From an uncultured Alphaproteobacteria bacterium (GTDB lineage: Bacteria; Pseudomonadota; Alphaproteobacteria; Caulobacterales; Hyphomonadaceae): a DNA stretch of 64,000 nt. Of this stretch, positions 45,615 through 54,754 are shown in pieces (position 1 is the first letter of the stretch; each line of letters begins with the position of its first letter). The position numbers and the translations under genes were made by a program. The stretch spans positions 18,143 to 82,142 of the forward strand of contig CAIMMO010000071.1 of the NCBI GenBank assembly GCA_903842595.1, written 5' to 3'. The notes under the pieces are model-generated. The model was given only the letters and a program-made list of their open reading frames with translations. It was not told the DNA's origin and searched no databases.

Positions 45615-46276
45615 AGCGTCCACACCCGTGCAGTCTTGACCGGGTGGTTCTCGATTTCGGTTGTTGTTTCCACCGCATACTCCGCCACCTGCCGGAAGGC
45701 GTTGCGCGGAAAGTAGGTTCGGCCAGGGTCGCCCGCGAAGATTGTTGCGCCGTTGGCGTGGGCGCGTTCGAGCATTGTGCGGAAGAGGCGCGCCGGCGTC
45801 TGTTCGTAGAATACGTCAGCGGCGAGGATCACGTCGTAGTCTGGTGGATCGCCGTTCAGGAGATCACCGCCCAGATAGCTGAGCGCCACACCGTTGATGT
45901 CCGCGTTCAGAGCCACGGCGGCCTCGCAGATCGGATCGATGTCGTTGGCAACCACCGCCGCTGCGCCCGCGAGCGCCGCGGCGATTCCCACGAGGCCAGA
46001 GCCGCAGGCGATGTCCAGCACAAGCTTGCCGCGAACCGTGTCCGGGTTTTCGAGCACATAGTGCGCCAGCGCCTGGCCGCCGGCCCATGGAAACGCCCAG
46101 AAGGGTGGGGCGACATTGGCTTCTGCAAGGTCCTTCTCGGTCGCCTCCCAGATCGGGGTCAGTTCATCGGCGATGTGCATCCGGATCGGGAGGCCAGGAA
46201 CGGGCGCGATCCGCGTATTGGCGCGGATGAAGGCCTTTGCCTCCTCGAGCGTTGCGACTGACCGCTTGCCTTGCAA
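45611..46276 (-). CDS. Protein lysine methyltransferase, ETF-beta type
   Basis: 221 residues. The order ADELTPIWEATE, PFWAFPWAGGQALAHY and the SAM loop VLDIACGSGLVGIAAALAGA, followed by ANDIDP, is that of the METTL20-like family. These methylate the electron-transfer flavoprotein beta subunit or related proteins. ILAADVFYEQTPA is the family's D-x-F-Y motif. The start appears to be a TTG at 46274-46276, preceded by GGAGAGG; the N-terminus is somewhat uncertain. Confidence 0.85.
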   Translation of the reverse strand: MQGKRSVATLEEAKAFIRANTRIAPVPGLPIRMHIADELTPIWEATEKDLAEANVAPPFWAFPWAGGQALAHYVLENPDTVRGKLVLDIACGSGLVGIAAALAGAAAVVANDIDPICEAAVALNADINGVALSYLGGDLLNGDPPDYDVILAADVFYEQTPARLFRTMLERAHANGATIFAGDPGRTYFPRNAFRQVAEYAVETTTEIENHPVKTARVWTL

Positions 46277-46711
46277 GGCTATCCCTCTCCAGATTGCGCG
46301 GCCCTTTCGAGGCCGCCTTGCCGATGCCGCCCGCGCGGCGCGAGCAGGGGCCCGTGCTCCCTACTCGAAGTTTCACGTTGGCGCAGCCGTGCTGCTCGAC
46401 AATGGCGTGATCGTGCCGGGCGCCAATGTCGAAAACGCGAGCTACCGGCTCTCCTGCTGCGCCGAGCGGGTGGCCATGTTTGCCGCCCGGACACAGTATT
46501 CCAGGTCAGCATGGTGGCGCTGGCCGTCAGCTGCGGCGCCGATGATTTCGTGCACGCGGGCAACCACACACGCATGCCCTGTGGCGCCTGCCGTCAGGTT
46601 ATGGTGGAATTCATGGCGCCTGACGCGTCGATATGGATCGACGGCGTCGGCACGCACAAGCTATCAGACCTGCTCCCGACGCCATTCAAGCTCACCAGGA
46701 TGCTCCCATGA
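46265..46711 (+). pseudogene. Cytidine deaminase with a frameshift
   Basis: One frame reads ARPFRGRLADAARAARAG, APYSKFHVGAAVLLDNG and NASYRLSCCAERVAMFAART, the first half of a cytidine deaminase with its first zinc Cys and catalytic HVGAA/ CAER motifs. Near 46490-46510 the reading shifts. The other half, VALAVSCGADDFVHAGNH and MPCGACRQVMVEF (the remaining zinc Cys pair), continues in another frame to a TGA at 46709-46711. Both halves are well conserved, so the break is recent or a sequencing error. The start could be a TTG near 46265. Confidence 0.75.
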
Positions 46712-47580
46712 CCGACTTCACGATGTTCGATTACAAGGTGACGGATGGCGTCGCCGTCGCGACGTTCAACCGCCCCGACAAGATGAACACCTTCACCCCC
46801 GTGGTGATGCGGGAGATGATCGAGCTGTTCGACAAGACCGATTCCGACGATGCGGTGCGCGCCGTGGTCGTGACAGGTTCGGGCAGGGCGTTCTGCGCCG
46901 GCGCCGAGCTGGGCATCGCGGGGGCTGACACGTTCAACTACAACAAGCGCGCGGCGAGCGAGGAAATAATCACGAACGGCTTTCGCCGCGATGGCGGCGG
47001 CCGCGTGACGCTGCGCATCTATCGCAGCCTGAAGCCGGTCATCGCGGCGGTGAATGGCGCAGCCGTGGGCGTGGGCGCCACGATGCAGCTGCCGATGGAT
47101 TTCCGCCTTGCATCGACCGGGGCGAAGTTCGGCTTCGTGTTTGCTCGCCGCGGGATCACCCCGGAGGCCTGCTCGGCATGGTTCCTGCCGCGCCTTGTTG
47201 GCATGCAGACAGCGCTCGACTGGGTCTATTCGGGGCGTGTGTTCGACGCGCACGAGGCCAAGGATTCGGGTCTGGTTCATTCGCTGCATGGTCCGGACGA
47301 TCTGCTGCCGGCCGCGCTGGAGCTGGCGCACCGGGTCACCGAGAAGTCGGCGCCGGTCTCGATCGCCTTCTCGCGTCAGCTGATGTGGCGGATGATGGGC
47401 GCCTCGCACCCGATGGAGGCGCACAAGCTGGACAGCCGCGGCATCCAGCTGCGCGGCCAGTCGACCGATGTGAAAGAGGGCATCGAGAGCTTCATGCAGA
47501 AGCGCGATCCCAACTTCCCCAATACCGTGTCGGCTGATTTTCCAGCTGACGTCTTTCCCCCTGAGCCTGAGTTCGAATAG
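46708..47580 (+). CDS. Enoyl-CoA hydratase/isomerase family protein
   Basis: 290 residues of the crotonase superfamily. VAVATFNRPDKMNTFTPVVM opens the fold. GRAFCAGAELGIAG forms the oxyanion-hole strand, and AAVNGAAVGVGATMQLPMDFRLAS the second oxyanion hole. GFVFARRGITPEACSAWFLPRLVG carries a Glu at a position used in catalysis. It probably acts in fatty- or aromatic-acid breakdown. Its ATG overlaps the stop of the frameshifted deaminase. Confidence 0.92.
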   Translation: MTDFTMFDYKVTDGVAVATFNRPDKMNTFTPVVMREMIELFDKTDSDDAVRAVVVTGSGRAFCAGAELGIAGADTFNYNKRAASEEIITNGFRRDGGGRVTLRIYRSLKPVIAAVNGAAVGVGATMQLPMDFRLASTGAKFGFVFARRGITPEACSAWFLPRLVGMQTALDWVYSGRVFDAHEAKDSGLVHSLHGPDDLLPAALELAHRVTEKSAPVSIAFSRQLMWRMMGASHPMEAHKLDSRGIQLRGQSTDVKEGIESFMQKRDPNFPNTVSADFPADVFPPEPEFE

Positions 47581-47639
47581 GCCGCGGGCAAGCTGGGGAA
47601 CTCCAGGCGTGCGGGTTTCGTTCTTCGGCTTTGAAGCCG

Positions 47640-48803
47640 ATGAGAACCCCCATGTCTTTGTCGCTCGAGCTGTCTGACCAGGCTGTTGTCTGGCGGCTGG
47701 CGGGATCAGCCCTGATTGCGGTCATGGCGCTGGCGGCCATCTTCTGGGGCGGGCGCATCCGCAAGCGGGCCTGTGAGAAGGTTTCTGCGGCGGCCGGAGA
47801 ACAGCCGCAGAAGAAGCCACTTGGCATGGCCCATTTCCTCCTGTCGCTCGCAGCAATCGGCGGCGCGGCATGGGCGATCCTCCAGGTCTGGGGTGTCGAC
47901 ACGACGAGGCTGATGGCCCCCGCTGGCGGTCTGCAGTTGCTTGGTGTTATCCGGGTCGTGGTGATCATCGCCATCGCAGCGGCGGCGCTCGAGATTGTCA
48001 ACCTGCTCGCGCGGACATTGCTCGAGCGGGTGGCCAGGCGCAGTGCGGATCACCGCCGCCGCGCGGCCAAGCTCCGCACGGTGGCGCCTCTGATCAGCGG
48101 CCTGATCAATGCGATGATCATCCTGGTCGCCATCGCCATGGTGCTGGCGGAGGCTGGCATACAAGTGGCGCCGTTGCTGGCCGGGGCAGGGGTCGCCGGC
48201 ATCGCGGTCGGCTTTGGCGCGCAGAGTCTGGTGAAGGACCTGTTTACCGGGGCCTTCCTGGTGATCGAGGACATTGTCAGCCATGGCGACATTGTCGAGA
48301 TCGGCGGCGTGTCGGGCAAGGTGGAGGCGATGACGCTGCGCACCATTCGCCTGCGCTCGTTCGACGGCACGCTGCACATCTTCCCCTATGGTGAAGCGCA
48401 GGTGATCCACAACAGGACCAGCAGCTTCTCCACCTTCGCGTTCGAACTGCAGGTCTCCTACCTGTCGCGTATCGATGAAGCGCTTGCCGTGCTGAAGCAG
48501 GCAGGCGAGGAGGTGCAGGGCGACAAGGAGCTGGCGCGCTGCATGATCGGCGGGCTTGACCTGGTGGGCGTGGACAAGCTGTCGGACAACGGCGTGATCC
48601 TGAAAGGCCGCATACGCACGATAGCTGGCGAGAATGCCAGGATCGGCAACGCCTTCCTGAAGCGCGTCAAGGAGAAGATGGATGAGGCGGGTGTGCTGAT
48701 CTCGCATCGTCACCTGCCTGTGCCGCCCTACGAGACGATCAAGAACGTGGCGATCGAGCAAACGCGCGATGGGGGGACGGAGCTGGCGATCAAGCCGGAC
48801 TGA
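47640..48803 (+). CDS. MscS-family mechanosensitive channel
   Basis: About 387 residues. Three to four membrane helices precede the pore-lining helix VAGIAVGFGAQSLVKDLFTGAF, the signature of MscS. The cytoplasmic beta domain follows (GDIVEIGGVSGKVEAMTLRTIRLRSFDGTLHIFPYGEAQ). It releases solutes on hypo-osmotic shock. Of the possible starts (TTG 47631, ATG 47640, ATG 47652) none has a strong ribosome site. Confidence 0.92.
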   Translation: MRTPMSLSLELSDQAVVWRLAGSALIAVMALAAIFWGGRIRKRACEKVSAAAGEQPQKKPLGMAHFLLSLAAIGGAAWAILQVWGVDTTRLMAPAGGLQLLGVIRVVVIIAIAAAALEIVNLLARTLLERVARRSADHRRRAAKLRTVAPLISGLINAMIILVAIAMVLAEAGIQVAPLLAGAGVAGIAVGFGAQSLVKDLFTGAFLVIEDIVSHGDIVEIGGVSGKVEAMTLRTIRLRSFDGTLHIFPYGEAQVIHNRTSSFSTFAFELQVSYLSRIDEALAVLKQAGEEVQGDKELARCMIGGLDLVGVDKLSDNGVILKGRIRTIAGENARIGNAFLKRVKEKMDEAGVLISHRHLPVPPYETIKNVAIEQTRDGGTELAIKPD

Positions 48804-48880
48804 AGGTTACAGGGAGATTTCCAGGATCGCCGGGATTGCAATCGTTCGCTTCATCGCAAAGCGCGGGTTTTCTGGCATTG

Positions 48881-49405
48881 ATGTCTGCCTGGGAGATTCC
48901 ATTGTACAAGCAGCGCATCTGCGATCTTTCGATACTTGTGGTCGATGACCACCGCTTCATGCAGCAGGTGATGCGCTTGATGCTCAAAGGGCTGGGGGTC
49001 CGCGAGGTGAGGTCGGCGCTCACGGTCGACGAAGGTCTGAACCTGCTGTCGTGCCAGAGCTTCGACGTCGTCATCGCCGACTACCTCATGGGCACGCGAA
49101 ATGGCGCCGAGTTCACGCGCTTTGCCCGGTCGGAGCATTCGACCGGAGACCGGTTCGTTCCCATCATCGCCTGCACGGCCGACACTACCCAGCGGACCGT
49201 GAAGGAGCTGCGTGACGCCGGCGCGGACGAGATTCTCTGCAAACCTGTGTCGCCGACAATAATCTGGACCAAGCTGACCGCCGTGACGCATGCGCGGCGC
49301 AACTTCGTGACGGCGCCGGATTTCTTCGGGCCTGACCGCCGCCGTCGCGTGCGCTACATGAGACCCGTTGAAGATCGCCGCAAGGTCGATGCGGAGATGG
49401 TCTAG
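48881..49405 (+). CDS. Single-domain response regulator
   Basis: 174 residues from the ATG at 48881. The receiver domain shows ILVVDDHRFMQQVM (acidic pair), VVIADYLMGTRNGAEF with the phospho-acceptor Asp, IIACTAD (Thr/Ala switch) and ILCKPVSPTIIW (Lys). No output domain follows; only a basic tail (PDRRRRVRYMRPVEDRRK). It could act by protein interaction, as the CheY/CpdR-like regulators of alphaproteobacteria do. No histidine kinase gene is nearby. An earlier TTG start at 48836 is possible. Confidence 0.85.
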   Translation: MSAWEIPLYKQRICDLSILVVDDHRFMQQVMRLMLKGLGVREVRSALTVDEGLNLLSCQSFDVVIADYLMGTRNGAEFTRFARSEHSTGDRFVPIIACTADTTQRTVKELRDAGADEILCKPVSPTIIWTKLTAVTHARRNFVTAPDFFGPDRRRRVRYMRPVEDRRKVDAEMV

Positions 49406-49406
49406 G

Positions 49407-50813
49407 TCACTTCCGCTCGACGACCTTGATCGTGTCGGTGGAATTGTCCGAGGCATATGGATAGCCCGCAGTGATGACGAAGCGCTTCACGCTGGAGGCG
49501 GCTTCGTGGCGGTTCACGGCGTCGAGAATGTCGTCGAAGCTTTTTGGCTCTTCCGGCTCGAGGTCGGCGCTGACGCCCCAGACGAGCGCGAGCTTTCGCG
49601 CTGTCGGCAGGCTTGGCGTGAGGGCATGGATCGGCTGTCTGGGTCGCGTTGCGGAGACACGCTGGGCCGATGAGCCCGAGCGCGTGAAGACGACGAGCGG
49701 GCAATCGAGATCGTCGGCCAGCCTCTGCGCCGCGCGGGCGCAGGCATCAGCCGTAGAGGGGGTGGCGGTCCAGGAGGTGGCCTGTGCAGACGGGTTGGCG
49801 TCGCGGTCGGTTTCGATGGCGCGGATGATGCGGTCCATTATGGCGACGGCGGCGGTCGGGTGTCGGCCGACGGCGGACTCTGCCGAAAGCATCACGGCGT
49901 CGGCGCCCTGGTAGACGGCGGTTGCGACGTCGTTGGCCTCGGCGCGTGTGGGCACGAGCGCCTCGACCATGGACTCGAGCATGTGGGTTGCGACGATCAC
50001 CGGCTTGCCGTGGGCGCGGGCGACGCGGATGATGCGGCGCTGGGCAATTGGCACCTGCTCGGGGGAGAGTTCGACGCCGAGATCGCCGCGGGCGACCATC
50101 ACCGCATCGGAATGCTGGACGATGCCTTCGAGATCATCGAGGGCTGCGGGCTTCTCGATCTTGGAGATGATCGGAATGCCGGCGCCGAAGGCTTCGCGCG
50201 CCATCACGACATCTGCGGCTCGCTGGACGAAGGACAGGGCGATGTAGTCGACGCCGTGCTTCAGCGCGAAGTGGCCGTCGGCGATGTCTTTCTCGGTGAG
50301 GGCAGGAATTGGAATCGGGCGACCGGGGGCGGCGATGCCTTTGCGGCTCATGATTCGGCCGGGGGCGACGGGGCGAGCGATGCGGTCATCGCCATCGACC
50401 CTGACGATGTGGAGCATCATCTTGCCATCGTCGATCAGCAGCTTGTCGCCCAGCTGCAGCGAGGCGACGAGTTCGGGGTGGGGGATGGGGATGATGTCGG
50501 GATCGTTCGAGGAGGCTGCGGCGCGAAGCCGGAGTTCGGACGACATGCGGACGTCAATCTGGCCGCCGGCGATGTCGCCGACGCGCAGCTTTGGTCCCTG
50601 CAGGTCGGCGAGGAGGGCGATGGGGCGGCCAACGGATTTTTCCGCCTCGCGGGCGGCTGCGATGCGGGCGGCGTGGCCGGCATGGTCGCCATGGCTGAAG
50701 TTGAGGCGGAAGAGGTCGACGCCGGCGCGGAGGAGTTCCTCCATCTTGAGCGCGCCATCGCTTGCGGGGCCAAGCGTGGCGAGGATCTTGGTGCGGCGGT
50801 GGATGGCGGACAT
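49407..50813 (-). CDS. pyk: Pyruvate kinase
   Basis: A 468-residue glycolytic enzyme, PEP + ADP to pyruvate + ATP. MSAIHRRTKILATLGPASDG, LFRLNFSHGDHAGH, IISKIEKPAALDDL, VMVARGDLGVELSPEQVP and VIVATHMLESM are the canonical strands and metal/PEP-binding segments. Length is normal. The start is the ATG at 50811-50813; an open extension upstream lacks any domain. Confidence 0.96.
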   Translation of the reverse strand: MSAIHRRTKILATLGPASDGALKMEELLRAGVDLFRLNFSHGDHAGHAARIAAAREAEKSVGRPIALLADLQGPKLRVGDIAGGQIDVRMSSELRLRAAASSNDPDIIPIPHPELVASLQLGDKLLIDDGKMMLHIVRVDGDDRIARPVAPGRIMSRKGIAAPGRPIPIPALTEKDIADGHFALKHGVDYIALSFVQRAADVVMAREAFGAGIPIISKIEKPAALDDLEGIVQHSDAVMVARGDLGVELSPEQVPIAQRRIIRVARAHGKPVIVATHMLESMVEALVPTRAEANDVATAVYQGADAVMLSAESAVGRHPTAAVAIMDRIIRAIETDRDANPSAQATSWTATPSTADACARAAQRLADDLDCPLVVFTRSGSSAQRVSATRPRQPIHALTPSLPTARKLALVWGVSADLEPEEPKSFDDILDAVNRHEAASSVKRFVITAGYPYASDNSTDTIKVVERK

Positions 50814-51274
50814 GGCAGAGCCCCTGCGATTCGCGGGCAACCTAGGTCGGAACGGGGGAAATCGGAACCGGCGATGTGGGCGCGCAGGCGCGCGTCTTCC
50901 GTTTGCCAATCACGGCGCATGCGGTTGGGGATCATCCCGAGCGTTGTCGCGACGCTTTGCACGAGGCCCACGCACAGCATCAGCCCTTCTGCGATCCAAT
51001 GATCGATAGGCGGCGGGGCCACTGCTCCGTTTGGTGCGGTTGTTCACGTTTCATCGGCCGGTGACGCGGCCGCGCGAACCGGAATACCTTTCGCGATCTC
51101 TGTGTCCCCCGCCCTTTTTGGCTCAGGGCCTTGAAATGTCTCGCGACAGCGGGGCCCCCATCGCCCGAAAGGCGCGCGTCTCCGGCGCGAATGCAGAATC
51201 CCGAGATGGGTGGCTTTGCCATGTGGCCGGCCTCCCCCGACGCCGTGGCGACCGAGGGAGGAAAGTACCGTGCG
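50814..51274. other. Gap between pyruvate kinase and a serine hydrolase
   Basis: About 460 bases. Short open frames on both strands overlap each other and have no motifs. One minus-strand frame (WIAEGLMLCVGLVQS) has a hydrophobic start but runs into the pyruvate kinase gene in another frame, so I reject it. The promoter of pyk should lie in the left part. Confidence 0.4.
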
Positions 51275-52570
51275 CTACTTCGCAAGGGCCTTGTAGACGA
51301 GCTGTTGGGACTCAGCTCGGAGGTTGATGGCGCCGGGGCCGGGGTTGCCGCGGCGCTGGATCATGCCGACGAAGCCGATGTCGTTGACGGGGTCGACCCA
51401 GAACCAGGAGCCGTCGATGCCGAACCAGTCATATGTGCCAACGGGTGCGGGATCGTTGTCCGTTGGCGCTGCCGTCTTCACCGCGCCGCCCCAGCCAAAG
51501 CCGCCGCCGCCCATCGCGCGGGCGTCGCCGATGTGGTTGGTCATCATGACCTTCACGGTGTCGGGCTTGAGGATCTGCTGGCCGTCGAGCGTGCCCTCGT
51601 TGAGGATCATCTGCACGAAGCGGATATAGTCGTGTGTGGTGGAGGTGAGGCCGCCGCCGCCGGATTCGTGGTGGTTGCGAACGGTGAAGCTGTAGCCGTC
51701 AGGGAAGACTTGCCTTTCGCCGGTCGTGGCGTTGCGCGTGTAGACCGTTGCGACGCGGTTCCTGTAGTCGTCTTCGGAGACGAAGAAGGCCGTATCGCTC
51801 ATGCCGAGAGGCGTGAAGATGTTTTCGTTGAGATAATTGCCGAGCGTCTTGCCGGTAATCTTTTCAAGCGCGGCAGCCTGCACGTCGACCGTGTAGGAAT
51901 AGCTCCAGCGTTCGCCGGGCTGGAAGAGCAGCGGGATCTGCGCGAGGCGGTTCATCGCTGCTGCCAGGTTGGGCTGGGCGTGCGGGTTGTCGCGCTGGAA
52001 TTCGCGGTCGACGGCGGAGGCGGCGGATAGGCCATAGCCGAAGCCGGCCATGTGGGTCATGACCTCGTTCATGTTCGGCGGGCGGTTGGCGGGCACGACG
52101 CCTTCAGTGATCGAGTCAGCCTTCGTCGCCACCTTGAGACTGCCGAGTTCGGGCAGGAATTTCGTGATCGGGTCTTCGGCCTTCCAGAGGCCTTTCTCCC
52201 AGAGCTGCATCATGGCGACGCCGACGATCGGCTTGGTCATCGAGCGGATGCGGAAGATCGTGTCTTCGGTGACGCCCGGGCCGTCGATCGACTGCTTGCC
52301 GAAGGTGTTGAAGGCGATGAGCTTGCCGTCCTTTACCAGCGCGTATTGCAGGCCGACGACTTCGGACTTGTCGACGGCCTCCTTCATGCGGGCGTCGAGC
52401 GATTGCAGGCCGGCGGGCGTGAAGGCGGGTGCGGTTGCGGCGACATCCGTCGCGGTCGGCCATTGCGCGCTGCTCGCTGATGGGCCCATCGAGACGCAGG
52501 CGGCCAGCACGCTGGCAAGGCCCGCGGTGAGCCAGACTTTTCCGATGGTCATCATGCTGGTGCGCGACAT
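51275..52570 (-). CDS. Beta-lactamase-fold serine hydrolase, lipoprotein
   Basis: 431 residues. The N-terminus (IGKVWLTAGLASVLAAC) is a lipoprotein signal. The class C-like motifs are SMTK (in RIRSMTKPIVGVAMM) with the nucleophile Ser and general-base Lys, and YSY (in RWSYSYTVDVQ). The third motif is probably the His/Gly-rich HESGGGGL region. Such proteins are esterases, D-amino-acid peptidases or transacylases more often than true beta-lactamases. It has a close paralogue next door. Confidence 0.88.
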   Translation of the reverse strand: MSRTSMMTIGKVWLTAGLASVLAACVSMGPSASSAQWPTATDVAATAPAFTPAGLQSLDARMKEAVDKSEVVGLQYALVKDGKLIAFNTFGKQSIDGPGVTEDTIFRIRSMTKPIVGVAMMQLWEKGLWKAEDPITKFLPELGSLKVATKADSITEGVVPANRPPNMNEVMTHMAGFGYGLSAASAVDREFQRDNPHAQPNLAAAMNRLAQIPLLFQPGERWSYSYTVDVQAAALEKITGKTLGNYLNENIFTPLGMSDTAFFVSEDDYRNRVATVYTRNATTGERQVFPDGYSFTVRNHHESGGGGLTSTTHDYIRFVQMILNEGTLDGQQILKPDTVKVMMTNHIGDARAMGGGGFGWGGAVKTAAPTDNDPAPVGTYDWFGIDGSWFWVDPVNDIGFVGMIQRRGNPGPGAINLRAESQQLVYKALAK

Positions 52571-52681
52571 TGCTGGTTTCTCCGTCAGGCGCTTGCGCGC
52601 GCCTTGTCGTATGATTGAAAAAGGGCGGCGTTGAGCCTCTTGTTCTCAACGCCGCCCCGGGTCGTTCTCCCTCGCCGCGTG

Positions 52682-54133
52682 CTACTGCGCGGGTTCCTTC
52701 GCAGCTTCAGCCGGAGCGGACGTTGCTGCAGCTGTCGCTGGTTTCATGGCTTCGTAGACGAGCTTGGCCGACTCGTTGCGGAAGTTCATGCCGTCCGGAC
52801 GCGAGCCGCCCATCGACTGGATCATGCCGACGAAGAAGAGGTCGTTGGCGGGATCAATCCAGAACCAGGTACCGGCGGCGCCGCCCCAGTAGTGCGCGCC
52901 CTTGCCATAGGGCTGGCCGGTGATCGACGTGTCGTCATAGATCGCGAAATCCATGCCGAAGCCGACGCCGGGCAGGCCGGGGTTGGCGGTGGTGCCGTCG
53001 GAGTAGAGCTTGAGGTCGCCGATTGCGTTGGTGCGCATCAGCTCGACGGTCTCGGGTTTCAGCACGGTATTGCCAGCGAGCGTGCCCTTGCCGGCAAGGA
53101 ACATCTGGGCGAAGCGCGCATAGTCGTGCGTCGTCGAGACGAGGCCGCCGCCGCCGGATTCCATGCGGTTCGCGTCTGTGAAGCGCGGACGGTCGGGGCG
53201 TTCTTCGTTCTTGAGCAGGGCTTTCGCGTCCTTGTCCCAGCGATAGACGTCGGCAAAACGCGGCACGTTGGCTTCGGTGACGTAGAAAGACGTGTCGTTC
53301 ATGCCGAGCGGCGTGAAGATGTTCGCCTTCAGGTATTCGCCGAACTTCTGGCCCGAGAGCTTCTGGACGATGTAGCCCTGGATATCGACGCCGACGGAGT
53401 AATACCAGCGCGAGCCGGGATCGTAGATCAGGGGGATGTCCTTGATCTTGCCGATCATCTCTTCGAGGTTCGCCGAGGCGAGCACGGCTGTGTCGCGGAA
53501 GGCGTTGTTGACCGGGTCATCGCCCGAGAGGCCGTAGCCGTAGCCGGCGGTGTGCGACATCAGCTGCTTCATGGTCGGTTCGGCGCTGGCTGCGACGAGG
53601 ACGGGCTTGCCGCCCTTCATCTCCGGCTTGCCGTCTTTCCACGAGAGCACTTTCAGGCCCGCGAGTTCGGGCACGTGCTTGGAGACGGGATCATCCATCT
53701 GCCAGAGGCCCTTCTCGTAGAGCTGCATCATGGCGACGCCGGTGATCGGCTTCGACATCGAGTAGATGCGGAACATGGAGTCCTTCGTCATCGGCGCGCC
53801 GGTCTTCGGATCGCCGGACTGGACGCCGAATGCGTTGAAGGCCGCGATGTCGCCGCCCTTGCCGAGAATGTAGGTCATGCCGGCGACGTCGCCGTCAGCG
53901 ACGGATTTCTGCAGGCGTGCATCGAGGGCGGCGAGGCCTTCGGCGGTGAAGCCGAGCGCGGCCGGGTCAGCGACGGCGGCGGTGGGCCAGGTCTGCGCGT
54001 CTGAGGGCAGGGCGGCTACGGCGGCAGCTGGTTCCGGCGCCTTCGGCGCTTCGGGCGAGCAGGCGGCGAGGATGGCGAGTGATGCGGCTGCAAACAGCAG
54101 GCGCGATCCGAGTCTGGACGGTTTTGTGGACAT
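52682..54133 (-). CDS. Beta-lactamase-fold serine hydrolase, lipoprotein (paralogue)
   Basis: 483 residues, same family and layout as the gene downstream. The lipoprotein signal ends LAILAAC; SMSK is in RIYSMSKPITGVAMMQLYEKGLW; the second motif is YSV in RWYYSVGVDIQGY; a third region reads MESGGGGLVSTTHDYARF. It ends in an Ala/Pro-rich tail. The pair most likely arose by tandem duplication and is read from a common upstream promoter. Confidence 0.88.
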   Translation of the reverse strand: MSTKPSRLGSRLLFAAASLAILAACSPEAPKAPEPAAAVAALPSDAQTWPTAAVADPAALGFTAEGLAALDARLQKSVADGDVAGMTYILGKGGDIAAFNAFGVQSGDPKTGAPMTKDSMFRIYSMSKPITGVAMMQLYEKGLWQMDDPVSKHVPELAGLKVLSWKDGKPEMKGGKPVLVAASAEPTMKQLMSHTAGYGYGLSGDDPVNNAFRDTAVLASANLEEMIGKIKDIPLIYDPGSRWYYSVGVDIQGYIVQKLSGQKFGEYLKANIFTPLGMNDTSFYVTEANVPRFADVYRWDKDAKALLKNEERPDRPRFTDANRMESGGGGLVSTTHDYARFAQMFLAGKGTLAGNTVLKPETVELMRTNAIGDLKLYSDGTTANPGLPGVGFGMDFAIYDDTSITGQPYGKGAHYWGGAAGTWFWIDPANDLFFVGMIQSMGGSRPDGMNFRNESAKLVYEAMKPATAAATSAPAEAAKEPAQ

Positions 54134-54352
54134 TTTCTCCCCTTTGAGCGCGCCGGCTCTGGGGCCGGTCGACGGGGCGGACCATAGGTGGAATGGGCGT
54201 TACAGCCAAGGACGCAGGGGAAGCGATCCCGGAAGTGTGAAATCCCGGTTTCGAGGCTGGTATGCTGCCTCAGTCCTACATTTTGCGAACGAGTTGCAAT
54301 TTGGAGGCGACCGGCGCTAGGTGACGCTTAGCCTGCGCAACCTGGCCAACGC

Positions 54353-54754
54353 ATGACTGACACGGTCCGCAAAGTGAATCGGCTGCTGCGCCCTCTCTTT
54401 CTGGTGGGCGGGGTGGTGCTGACTGTTGTGGGTGTCATTGGGCTGGTGACGCCGGGATGGCCGGGGACGATCTTCCTGATCCTGGCGGCGGGGTGTTTTG
54501 CGCGATCGTCGCCGCGGCTGGAGGCGTGGCTGCTGGGGCATCCGCGGCTGGGGCCGAGCGTGGTGGCGTGGCGCGAGAGCGGGGCGATCCCGCGGAAGAT
54601 AAAGTACATCGCGATCGCCTCGATGATCTTGTCCTTCGTGATCGTGCTGCTGGTTCACCTGCCAGTCCTGTGGACGGTGATCGTCGGCGTGTCGCTTCTG
54701 GCGAGCGCGCTGTATGTCGGCTCGCGGCCTGAGGGGCCGAAGGCGGCGGGTTGA
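54353..54754 (+). CDS. DUF454/YbaN-type inner-membrane protein
   Basis: 133 residues with an N-terminal helix pair. LFLVGGVVLTVVGVIGLVTPGWPGTIFLILAAGCF has the LP-GWPTTPF-like core of YbaN. FARSSPRLEAWLLGHPRLGPSV is the conserved amphipathic segment, and two more helices follow. Function unknown. It is transcribed away from the serine hydrolase pair. Confidence 0.88.
   Translation: MTDTVRKVNRLLRPLFLVGGVVLTVVGVIGLVTPGWPGTIFLILAAGCFARSSPRLEAWLLGHPRLGPSVVAWRESGAIPRKIKYIAIASMILSFVIVLLVHLPVLWTVIVGVSLLASALYVGSRPEGPKAAG

Noticed and set aside
49860..51002. A 380-codon Gly/Asp-rich plus-strand frame
   Set aside because: Antisense to pyruvate kinase, low complexity, no motif.
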